From positions 15,514,666-15,578,665 of the forward strand of contig NC_084663.1 in the NCBI RefSeq assembly GCF_028389875.1: a stretch of DNA of 64,000 bases, written 5' to 3'. Shown here one piece after another: positions 29,101 through 40,300 of the stretch (position 1 is its first letter; every line of letters starts with the position of its first letter). The translations under genes and the position numbers were made by a program. The DNA is from Rhea pennata. Taxonomy: Eukaryota; Chordata; Aves; Rheiformes; Rheidae. The notes under the pieces were generated by a model that was not told the DNA's origin, did no database searches, and saw nothing but the letters and a program-made list of their open reading frames with translations.

Positions 29101-30329
29101 AAGTTTATTTCAGATGACATTGAAGTACTATAGTTACTATAAAATAGTTGTAGGAACATTCTGTTTATTTAGAGGCAAAATACTGTATTTGTTCAGCAGA
29201 TTTCAAACTTCCTTTTGTGGGCATTTCTAATAATTTGGGACCAAATCCAGCTCTTATTAAACTCCGTAGGAATCTTTCTGTCAGTTCCAGAGGGAGTTAT
29301 ATCAGACTTGTTTTTGAAGCTGCCAAGTTTTAAAAAATTGACATAGTAGTATTTGGGTGCCTAATATGGTGAGGGCCAAGACCTCCTTTGGGACTCTATA
29401 TAATATGTATAATAATATGCCTTGCAGTGAAATCACCCTAATTAGATTTGGGAACAAAGAGGTTAATGGGTCCATCTTCTATTTTAGAAGTTGTCTGCAT
29501 AATAACAGAAGAAATATCAAGAATAAATAAGAGGACCTCAATCCACGAACAGCAGTATGCCTTACGTGGTATAACAAAGCTGTGGTGGAAGGAGAGGGAG
29601 GATGAAGAGGTGGTTGCTGCTGTACAGCAGGTTCAGATCCTTGTGGTGTCACCCAGACCGTAGAGGGATGCTGCTCATGGCCTATGGGTAGTGGTAGAAG
29701 GAGAAAAGTTCATGGGCTCCAGCATCACACAGACCACCAAACAAAGGAGTTTGGGTGGGTGAGGATGGTTAGTAGCAGCATGCTGGGCACGGTGGTGACA
29801 GAAGATCATAACTAGTCAGCTGTTGGAGAAGAAGCAAAGTAGAATACCAACTGCCCAACATGTCTTGGAATTCATGGGGACAAAATATTGAGAGAGTGGG
29901 AAAAGCAATCAGGGGGGAAGTTATTCTATTTGATACCACTTCTGAAAGAGAAAATGTTCCAGAACAGGGGGAGATGAGGCAGCTTCAGTGAGAATTATGG
30001 GATGGCAGAGCTCATAAAGTATAGGAAGGGAAAGAGGTAGAATAAAAAAATTAGAACAAAAAGCTTTAAGAGGGAAGATTTTCAGTACAATAAGGACTGT
30101 CGGCATAATCTGATAGGAAAAGAATCTGGAGAAAGGAAGTTAAAGGAAATCGACTGTTCCTCGAACAAACAATATGAAGGGTACAAGTGCAAATTGTGAT
30201 AGCACAGAAGGACAAAAAGCACAGTAAAGTTGACTAAAACATAAGCTCCTTTTTTGTATCAAGCACAAGAAGGAACTATATGGAAAATGAAAAATCATTT
30301 GGATTATTAAGAACAAGTAGGAAGGAATA

Positions 30330-31190
30330 ACAAAAGAATCTTTTCTGTATTTTCATTAATAATCTGGATTATGGAACCAAGAGTATGCTTGTTAAATTTG
30401 CAGTTGTCACAAATTGAAAAGAGACTGCATGTACAGGATTAGATTTCAATTTTGGCATATTGGAGAAACTGTCTGGGGAAATAAGGTAATATTTATGTAA
30501 CGTTTACAGTACTACACTTAGAAATAACAATATACAGCATGGGGGACATCTAGTTAAGCAATGATTTTTGAAAATGATATACAGGTCATGAAAATTACAT
30601 CAGTAAGCACTATTGAGCTCTTACGAAAAAATGCAGGGATGGATGAAGACATATATAGCCCTAAGGATGTATGAAGCAGAGTAATTCATCTGTTGTACTT
30701 AGTATTCTGTTCAGCTGAAATACAGTGCCCAGTTTTGGGCGTCACACTTGAGTAAAGGTAGGGCTGACTGGAGGGAGTGCAGAGAGCAGCAATGAGAATA
30801 AGCACCTGAAACACATGGCTCTGAGGAAAGATGTCAAGAATCAGTTACTTACCCTAAAAAGTAAAAAGTTGGTAAGATAAGTTTTTAAGAACCCGAAAGA
30901 CCTGAATTTATGTAGAAGAAGTGAATGATCTATTCTCTGTATCCAGGATGGATAAACCAAGAAGTAGTGAGCTTAAATTGTAACAGGAAAGAATTAGATT
31001 AGACATTAAAGAAAAAGCATTTCTTATATTAAGGTCTGGTCACTTTAAGTTACCTGGAAGGCTGTGGAGAATTGCTGGACCTCCTCTAAAATATAGAAAA
31101 CATGTCCAAAATGACATAAATGTAGATGTTTTGCCAGCAGTATGGAGATGACCTATCATAGTCCCTGTCAGCACCATCTTCTGTGATTCT
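30330..31190 (+). mobile_element. Old CR1 LINE copy ending just upstream of a PRKAR2B exon
   Basis: In plus orientation. Near 30350 it reads like CR1 'FxNNLDYGTKSMLVKFA' with decayed codons. Near 30715 it has CAGCTGAAATACAGTGCCCA, the YSAEIQCPVLG-like block, and it ends at TTCTGTGATTCT (31179-31190), the CR1 terminal motif. Stops and indels throughout mark it as ancient. The purine-rich 29.4-30.3 kb may be its decayed 5' part. Confidence 0.75.
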
Positions 31191-31304
31191 CTGCTGAGTG
31201 CGTTACAGCTCACCACCATGCCACACAATGCATGTTCTGTTCTTTAAATCGTGTGAAACATTATTTTACTTTCAGTTCAGATTATACTTTTTTTTTTATT
31301 TCAG

Positions 31305-31357
31305 TGTGTGCAGAAGCTTACAATCCTGATGAAGAAGAGGACGACACAGAATCCAGG
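31305..31357 (+). CDS. PRKAR2B: PRKAR2B exon: acidic segment after the inhibitor site
   Basis: This 53-nt exon encodes (V)[17 protein letters not shown], the acidic linker directly after the RRAS autophosphorylation/inhibitor site of RII-beta. Its first two bases (TG) complete a valine codon begun in an upstream exon. The acceptor is a T-rich tract ending TTTCAG. The donor is AGG|GTATTT, weak beyond GTA. At 53 nt, skipping it would shift the frame. An old CR1 copy ends only about 115 bases upstream. Confidence 0.95.
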
Positions 31358-34300
31358 GTATTTAATGCTTTGAGTTAAATACGTATTTTTTGAGTTCTCA
31401 GGCATTATAATTAGGAAAAAAAATAGGACTAATTATGTAAGTTATATAACTAGCATTACTATTCTTTTTTAAAATCATCCTTATTGTAATATCTTTTAAT
31501 AATCTGCAAGGTTTTGTTCTTAAAGGAACATTTAAAAAATCTCTGTAGTAGTTACCATATAGAACCTAATGTAACAATTATTCTGAGTTACTGTACTTGC
31601 GATTCATGATCTACTAAGGAAACATTTTTGTGCAAGTGTAATTTGCCCAGAGAATGCCTGCTCTTAAAGTATTGGTTTAGTGTCTTTATAATCTTGCAGT
31701 AGTTTCCTTAATATTCTAGTATTCTCGTAGAGGGGGAAAAAGGTAAATGATAAAATTGCTAGGAAATTTTCAGATTTAGCATGCAATAATTTAATGAAAC
31801 ATATTTTGTATATTTGTGTTTAATAAATACCTTTTAGAGGCATTTAATTAATTTTTAATATGAAGTAGCATAAGTTTGACTTTTGAGGCAAGCTTAAATG
31901 TTATATTTTATCTAATTTCTGGCTTGTAAAGCTATGAAAAAGGTTATCATATATTATCAGAGCTTTGGAACCTAGCATATCCTTTTAAGCATGTGAACTG
32001 ACTATCAATGAAGTTGTTAATTTATATTAGCTGATAATTTAGTAAATCTCTGGCTCACTCAGAGGCTGTGAGTTCTGTTGTTTATTCTGTGAAAATAATA
32101 TTTTAGATAGAGATATCCAGAATGGTTTGCAGAAATGAACTGAATTATACAAATGTGAAGTTCTTTTTAGCTTAAATACAGCAGTATTTGCTTGTATTGT
32201 GGGGATATAGTATTATCATTGTGTATTTATTCAAACTATGAAGGTTTTGTAAAGGGAATGTTGTCAAACAAAGCCAGAATGTTATGTAAAATGCTTAGCT
32301 GTATTAACTCAGTCCTTCAACTAGTTGCTACATGATGACTGCTTTAAAGGTTTTTTATTATATCCCTCAGATTATTCACCCTAAAACAGATGATCAAAGA
32401 AACAGACTGCAAGAGGCTTGCAAGGACATTCTTCTTTTTAAGAACCTAGATCCAGTAAGCAATTCTTTATAATGAAGATTTTGCAGTGCTGATGAGAATT
32501 GAGTGTCTTGAAGTTTTTTTAGAGAAGTTTATAGTTTTTGACTTTTATTAACTCTTATGTATGCTTTCTTGACCATTTCATAGACTTGTTGCATTTTTAT
32601 AATTGATATGTCATACATATATAGGCCTTTTTTTAGTACTATGAATGATAATCATGAATTGAAGTCCATTAATATGTCTGTAAAGTACTATATTTTGGTG
32701 TGTTCTTATTTTGAAATGCTATTAGCTATACATTGATGCATTGGTAAATATAAACTCATCAGTTAACTTGGAAACCGCTCATTTGTTGCTACTAGTTATT
32801 TTATATCATGTTTTTAAAAATGTGCTGAGTGCTCCATCAAAACCTAAAATCACCCCAAAAGCCTATAGCTTAAATAGAGATGTAATGGAATCAGCAAGTT
32901 ATTAAATAGAAGGGAAGAGAAAGGCAATAGCAAGATGTTTGCATTATTATTTCACTTAATATAGATACTATAAAAACAGTGCAAATAATTTTCTTCTGAG
33001 CAGATAACTTTCTTCTGTTGCTTACAAAAACAGTAACAGGCTTTTAAGAAAGGTTAAATGCAGTGAACGAATGACCTGGACAGACAAAGTCATAATATTA
33101 CAAAAAAGTATGAGATTGTTTAAGGGAAAGGCAAGTATATAAATCAAAAAATGCATACTGAGGTTGAGATGACTCACAGCACACCAAATACTTTCTCAAG
33201 AGAATTGATTCAGTGCTGTCAGGGGAAGGAAGGAGGGGTAAGGGAAGTATTTATATAGAGTTTTAAGCGTGAAAATAGAAAATTTTAAATTTGATCCAAG
33301 AAGGAGCTAATGAAAGGACTAACCTGCAGCTCTGTTTGAAAGTCAGATGCTGTTATGGCAAATGTGATTTAATCCATCCTGCTGGTTTCCAGATCCAGGC
33401 TTTGGTCTATGTGAATGCTGAGCTCAAATGCAGGGTGCCCGTACTCACCGAGGCATGAGGAACAGTGAGCCATAGAGTCCCATCAAGGCTTTGCAAGACC
33501 TTGAGTTAGAGCTATGGGAGGGTATCAAGGGTTTTTATGTAGGTGCTAATATATATGCACTCTTGGGACTCTGGGGACTCTGATGCAGAGGATTCCTGAC
33601 TCCCATGTGATATCTGTTTAATGGGTAGTTAATCAGCTGTTCCAGTATAATAGTTCAAATTAAAATCCCCTGAACGTTTGTCCCTTCCACTCTTGAATTA
33701 TTTTTATGCGTAACTTCATGCACACAAAGTGGTTTCTGGGCATCTACTCTGGATGTGAAATTGCTTTATTATATATCTTCCTTATTATTGGTGTGTCTTG
33801 GCCTTTGCTTGGCTGGACAGTTGTTAATTTATCCTGCCAATGGCATTTTGACAGATCCCTCTTGTCTCTCAGCATTTATCTCAGACCCAATGGTTTATTA
33901 TGTGCACCTAGAATCTGTCTTGAGCTGCTTCTTTCCTGAGCTTACCCAGTTTTCTGGGAGTATCTACCTATTGTACAAGTCCTCTGGACAAGTTCTATTT
34001 TGTCTTCTACTGAGAGCTAAGTCTTATGTCTATTTAGACAGATCTATTCATTAGAAGATTTATTCATCAGCCACTTGGTCTGCAGGGCAGAGATCTATTG
34101 GCATCTTACCAGCTATATTGTAGCATTGTGTAGTCCTACAGCATTAAGCTGTTCCAGTGTTGACATTTTATTTAACTCTTCTGAGGAATTTTGAGGGTTT
34201 ACCTCCCCCATTTGTGGAGGTGATCTCAGAACTATGTTGCTATGTTGATATATCATCCTTCTGATGTTCTGATCTTCCTGAAACCTTTTTTTCCTATTCT

Positions 34301-37300
34301 TCTGAATCAGATGCTTGTAGTTGTTAATAGTTCCCACAGTCTGTTCCACTTCCTAGCTGAGCCCTCCCTTTGTGGGGCTTTGCAATACAACCATCCAAAG
34401 CTTTGAAATGTGCTCTCCCAAGCACATTTTCTTGGGAGAACTCTCCCAAGTCTTTTCTTGTGTACCCGTATTTGCTCAGATTGGCCAGTGGCTTATGAGC
34501 ACTCTTCTAGTTTAACTCCTTCACAGACAGCATACTGGAAAGGCAAAGAAAATAATTTTGTAAAGGAGTTTTATTATTATTATTATAAGTTTACTCATGA
34601 AAGGTATTGGAAAGCTACTGAGCTCTGAAGATAGCAAGCATGTCAAAATGCAGCTTTCTTTAGTCTGGATTGCTTCTTCTGTAACGCCAAGATCTATAGC
34701 TCCCCAGAGGAGACCCTGTCCTGCCTTCTCCCACTCTTCCCACCTGCTCCACTTCTCTGCAGTGACTCAAGAGCTTTGATGAGTAGAGTTGCAGTAATTT
34801 GAGCATTCCTGTCCCAAATCTCTGCCTCACCTCTGCCTCTCCACCCCTCAGCACAAGTGAACGTGTGCCAGCTGCTGCAGTTTGGTGTCTGGTGTATTAG
34901 CAAAAAACCTCCTCTATCTTGGAGTATGATCATATCTTCAGCTGCCAGAGCTAAAGTCTCTGGAACAAAAATCCAAGCTGTGTATAAATAGTGTCTGTCC
35001 CTCCTCTCCCATCTACACATACTTTTTTTTTCTTTTCTTTCTCTGCCTGCCTTTTTTTTGCATTCAGTCTCTTCCTGTAATAGTTCTGTGCATGAAAAAC
35101 ATTGTTTCAGAGCTCAGTGAGCAGACGATGGAGAGGCAGTGTGGAGCGCTTAATGGGTTTTCCCAAATGGCCTTTTAGTAAGGTGTCGAGCACCATTCCT
35201 AGATAGAGCTCTGAAGTACAGTACAGCAGCCTGCCCTAAGGCATGATAACAGTTGTGCTCAGTACATGATGCAAAATGGAGTTCACGTTTTCAAAAAACT
35301 TTCTCCCACTCATGTTTTAATTTGAACAGAAGAGTACGATAAGGGTATCATAGAAGTTGCTGCAGTTAGGAGGTGACTTACAGTACTGATCAGCATTTTA
35401 ATTAGAGAGTTTGTGTGGAAAGGCGAGAGCCTCCACATAAAAGTGAAGAATGTCAGGACCATTTGAATGTGAGACAAAATGAAAGAAGGGAGGCAAAGAT
35501 AACCTTCAGACTTTGAGACTAAATATAGGGCTTTCTAAACAAACATAATTATGTCTCCAGTCTGCATTTACCTGGTAGCGGTGTTTAAATATCAGAGAGT
35601 CAAACTTAGGGAAAAATATCTATAAATATAAGCATTGGCTCTGGTAGAAATTATAACACATTACAAAGGAACACTCGCTGTAGTATAATTCCCTAAGCGG
35701 CACTTTCTGTTTAAAAGTCAGCTATTCAATTTCGTAATGTCTGTAAAGTTACTTGAGTCATCTTGGAACTTCCTTCACCCTTGAGGATTACTGAGTGTGT
35801 GACTGGTCAAAGTCAATGTCAGTCGGGCAAGGCACTCCTGAGAGAGCCTCCTTAAATAAAAAGCTCTGATTTTTTTTGAAAATCAGTATTGTGACATTTT
35901 CCCATCTTTCTGGAGACTTAACCAGCTCCCATCCGGTTGCTGTCACTCAATATTGGTTTTATTTAGTGCTAAACATACTGAAAAAGTAACTAGAAGAAGA
36001 ATTTGGATTTAAACGTGCATATGCAGCAAGATGATGGGGGGAGGAATTTGCAGGGCTATTCAGCTACTTTATAGATGACCAGGAAATTTTACCTCACTCA
36101 TCCACACAGCTCTCCTCCTACAATTTCTCTTGATTCTTTCCTGACAAATCACAGGAGCAAAACTGTGTGGATGAGTGAGTTAAAAGAGAGGAAAGTGCAT
36201 TCAGATGTCCGTTTCCCTCTCCCTACACTCTTAATCTAGCCTGATGATGTCCATTCCTCTTCCAAAACACCTCTTCCTGTTCTCCTTCAAGGCAGCTCTC
36301 TTCCTAGTAGACCAGGGTACCGCTGGTGCTCTTGATTGCCTGCCGCACCGCTGCCCCAGAGTTCTGGCATCCCTCTCTTCCTCCTAGACTTGCACCGCGT
36401 GTGCCAGGCTTGCTCTACATGCACACAGAAAACATATTCCCACCTTTTCCTTCATGCTCCAGATACCAGAGGCTGCTGGCAGTGGTCTCAGAAGTGCCTG
36501 TTTTCACACCTGTGAAACTGTCAAGCTGTCAAGCTTCTCTTTTCTTCCTCCTTGACTCGTGCCCTCTTTCCCCTCCTCTTCCTCTGTGTATGAGCCAGCC
36601 AGGAGAAAACAAGCAGATAACCAAATGGCACAGGCCGTTACTGAGGAGCCTCAAGTCGCTATCGTCGGACTTGGTGTCTGCACGTGCTGCCCCAGGGCTG
36701 TTTGTCACTGCACGGAGGAGGAACAGCAGCAGCTCGTATAGCGGCCAGCACAGTCTTCTGCATTTCCCTTTTACAAGGCAGTTCAGAGATCTGTTGCTTT
36801 GATTTTGATTTTTAAGGGGAACCTCTGCTGGGGCTGGGGCTGGGGCTGTTTAATGACAAGCTATTTGGTCTGTCTGTTAAGAGATAGATGTGGCCTGCAG
36901 GCCAGCAGTTGAAAAGCCTGGTGGGCCTGTTATCGGAGTCCTGGGGGTGGCTCAAGGAAGCGTGCTCGTGCCATCCAGTTGTGCTGCATCCTTGCAATTA
37001 AAGCTTGAACCCTTTCTTTCACAAAATCTGCAAGCAGGCTTAGATAGCCTGTTCTGTTTCAGGGGAGTTTTATTCTGGGGAGGGTTTCAAATAGACTTTT
37101 TCCCTTTTATAAATGTAATAAATTATGCATGTTCTTCACAAATATGTGAGAGCAATTTCTGGGCATATTGCCAGTCATTCACTTGGAGAATTATTATGAG
37201 AGAGCACAAATATTGATTAATCAATTAGAATTGATTAACTTAAAGGAAGATGAAAGAAAGAATAATATAACCTTGTTTTATAAATAGTGAACTCCTATGC

Positions 37301-40300
37301 TTAAGGGCAAGCATTCCCTGAAAAGAGTTGCTAACAGAAGAGTCTCATAATAATAATCATACAATATGTAATTATAATAACATATATTAATATAATATAT
37401 AATATTATAATTAGATTAATTCTCATAAGTTCTTGAATATTTTGGTGAAGAATTAGGACTGCAGATGTTGGAGTTATTAATTTTGTACAAGCAATCCTGG
37501 AGAGGGCCTGCAATGCCTGAATGTGTTAGTATTCTGCCTTCACAGGTAGCACAAAACTCTTTCCAAGCTAAGGGGTTTCCAAACTAATAAAATGACACTT
37601 AATACTTTATTTTTATGTATGGCAAAATTAATATTTGCATCAGATCTAGTAAACAAGAATTATTTCCATCTTGCCTGTGATCAGTTATTGAAAGTGTTCT
37701 GGAACAGAACTGCCAAATGCCTTCACGTTTGGCTTAGGAATTTTATCCGCACTGATGACAAGCTGCGTTGTGCTGGCGAGCACAGCAGTGACAGTATTGG
37801 GTTAATCTATAGAAACAGCTACAAAACTTGGTACTGAATTCAGGCATACCTCAATAAAAACTCTCGTAACTTCTGTCATATTTAGTAATAATCTAGTCAA
37901 TTTTCTCTGGTTTTTATTCTTTCACTTTTATAGAGCTACATGATTGTGTTTAACACAGCGAATGCAGTTGCAAACTGCAGTACATATGTGTAGGTCACAC
38001 TGAGTAGTTTTTCATGTCCATTGATATGGTGTCTTTGTAATCATGTCCAATGTTTTCTGACATTGTAAAGTAGAGTCAGGACTGAATAGCAGAGATGTTT
38101 CAAAGGTTAGCAGCACGGGCAAAGTACAATTTTTTGTCAGTAGCAGAGTAAGTTATGCGAAATTAGGGAGAAAGGGATTGACAGTGGTCAGGAAGAGGTG
38201 GTTTGGAGTGGAAGGGGCCGTGAGGCTTTAGGAACTCAGGTGGCAAATTTGGAGGTGTTGATGAGGAGAGGAAGGGAGAAGGGTTTGGCAAGAGCTAGTG
38301 ATAATCAGGTAGCATTCAGGTGGAGGTGTGGGACAAACAGCTTCCTCCCCTCCATGTATCTCATAGAGGACCTTCACCATACATGCAGTAAGCCCCGTAT
38401 CTGTCCATCCCTCAGCACTTACGCTTGCTTCTGCTCCTGATAAGGGGTGAAAGACGGAACAAAATAGAGCTGAACAAAGCAGGAATTTTACTGACATCTT
38501 TACCAGACTTTCACTCACAGTCAAGAAGAAATGTCCTACTGAGATGTTTACCTAGCCCAGTACTTCACCTCCAACAGCGGCAACAGGAGAGGGTGTTTAA
38601 GCAGAACACGTGAGTGTATCCACTCTCTGCAGCCTCTAATACTCCATGCCCACCATACCCAGATTTCAGAGGGTATATCCCAGCTTAATCCTTTCAGCAT
38701 CCTCTTATGGACTTGTAGTCCATGAATGTATTTAATATCTTTTCGAAGCTGCTGATACTGTCTGCTTTTACAACCTTCCATGGCAGCAAGTTTTGAAAAT
38801 TCACTATGCCTTGTGTAATATTACCTGTTTTAAACTGATCTATTGATGCCCCCTAGTTCTTGTTTTGCAGGATTTGGCAAAAAGTTTCCTAGTCAGCTCA
38901 TCCAACACCTTTGTGATTTTGTAAACCTTGACTGGGCACAGCATTACACCATCAAAATGTTTTATATATTTTTAGAAATAACAGATAATTGACAATAAAT
39001 TGGAGTTTGATAAATTTCTTAGCATATGGAGTTATTGTGGTATCTCCTCTTTTTTTTTTAGTTATGAGACTGCTACTTTTTTAAGAATGAGATAACAAAT
39101 GAACAGTTACATTGGTTTGTGTTGTCTGCAAACATATGTAACTAGGGTATTTGGAAACTATTTGCAACTCTACTGTTTCTGCTCTTTATCTGAATTACAA
39201 TTTGTTATTGTTTTAAGGACAAATTAATGTTGTATTAGCATTTGAATTTAGCCTGGCAAACTGGCAAACTGCTGAAAAGAATCTGCCAACTTGGTCAAAA
39301 GAGCTAGTTACGAAATCTAAAAGTGTTACTGAGCCTGCCTGATTGGCATGTGTGCGATACTTGAGAAACAGAACTGTAACTTAACATGTAACTATCTGGA
39401 GAAAGGTTAAGGCAAATTCTTAATAAGAATATTGATTAATACTCAAGTATACACTGAAATATAAATTAGATTCTTGTTAGTGAGAAATAAATGTCTTTTG
39501 ATTAGTTTATAAGTAGATACTGCACAGCGGAGCTAAACATTTTGAATTGGATCCGTACTGCTGCTGACATTTATATTAGAGTTCCGGAGTAGTATACATA
39601 TATGTTTTTTTTGTTCTGAAAAAACAAACAAGGAGAACTGGAGACATGAATTTTGTAATTCATTTTTCCTCTCTAAGGTTCTGACGTATGGATTAAAAAC
39701 TCTTTTTCTTCCCTGGTTTCCCTGCCTATATTTTTCTGACTTTTCCTCTCTCTTCTTTTTCTCCCTACTCTGCTTCACTGTCTGCTTCATATTAATTTTA
39801 TGCAGAATATTAATTGCTTGATACATATTGCTCAAAGTGAGGATAAGGTAGCCAGCAGGGTATCATTTTAACTTAGGCCCATTTAAGTAAAATGGTTGTA
39901 AGAATAAAGAAAAATAGTGGTTATGGGAACTGAGTTTTGAGGAATAGAAGACAAGAGGATTGTCTTTTGTTCATGTGTTAGTCTTAATGGCTGTATCTCA
40001 GAACACTGTAATTTTTACAGCAGTCATGTAAGATAGGGAAGTCTTGTTATTACCATTGTACTGAAGTGCGAGGAAATCTAATACTTTGGTTATATGTCTC
40101 AGATCAAAAAGGGCAATTAGCTTCCTTTCTACTAGGTAGCAAATCACTTGGTAGTCTGGCAGTTAAAAGAGCCACTGGCATTGGAAGGGACGCGTTGCAT
40201 TGTCAGCTCTCCTGGTGGAAACAAAAGCCCTTTTCCAAGGACATGCTAATCATTAGATTGGATTTTTAGTGTGTACTAAATAAAATGCAGCGCTGCTTAT

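Larger units (their letters stand above)
1..31304 (+). other. PRKAR2B: Upstream intron of PRKAR2B (presumed), no coding exon recognised
   Basis: The first visible exon starts inside a codon, so transcription must begin further upstream. I looked here for an exon ending in the RRAS inhibitor motif and for the dimerisation/docking domain and recognised neither. The stretch is AT-rich, with CR1 fragments (5.7, 10.5, 15.1, 16.9 and 30.3 kb), T runs, one long TG repeat and GC-richer blocks at about 1.05-1.3, 3.6-3.85 and 14.75-15.1 kb. Its ORFs are short and match nothing I know. That it is one continuous intron is inference. Confidence 0.6.

Noticed and set aside
36326..36802. 158-codon plus-strand ORF
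   Set aside because: It lies in a GC-richer stretch where stops are rare, is serine/proline/leucine-rich without domain motifs, has overlapping ORFs in other frames and resembles no protein I know.
36860..36930. Possible hAT/Charlie transposon end (TGGCCTGCAGGCCAGCAGTT)
   Set aside because: The resemblance is limited to a short palindromic word; no partner terminal repeat or target duplication was found.
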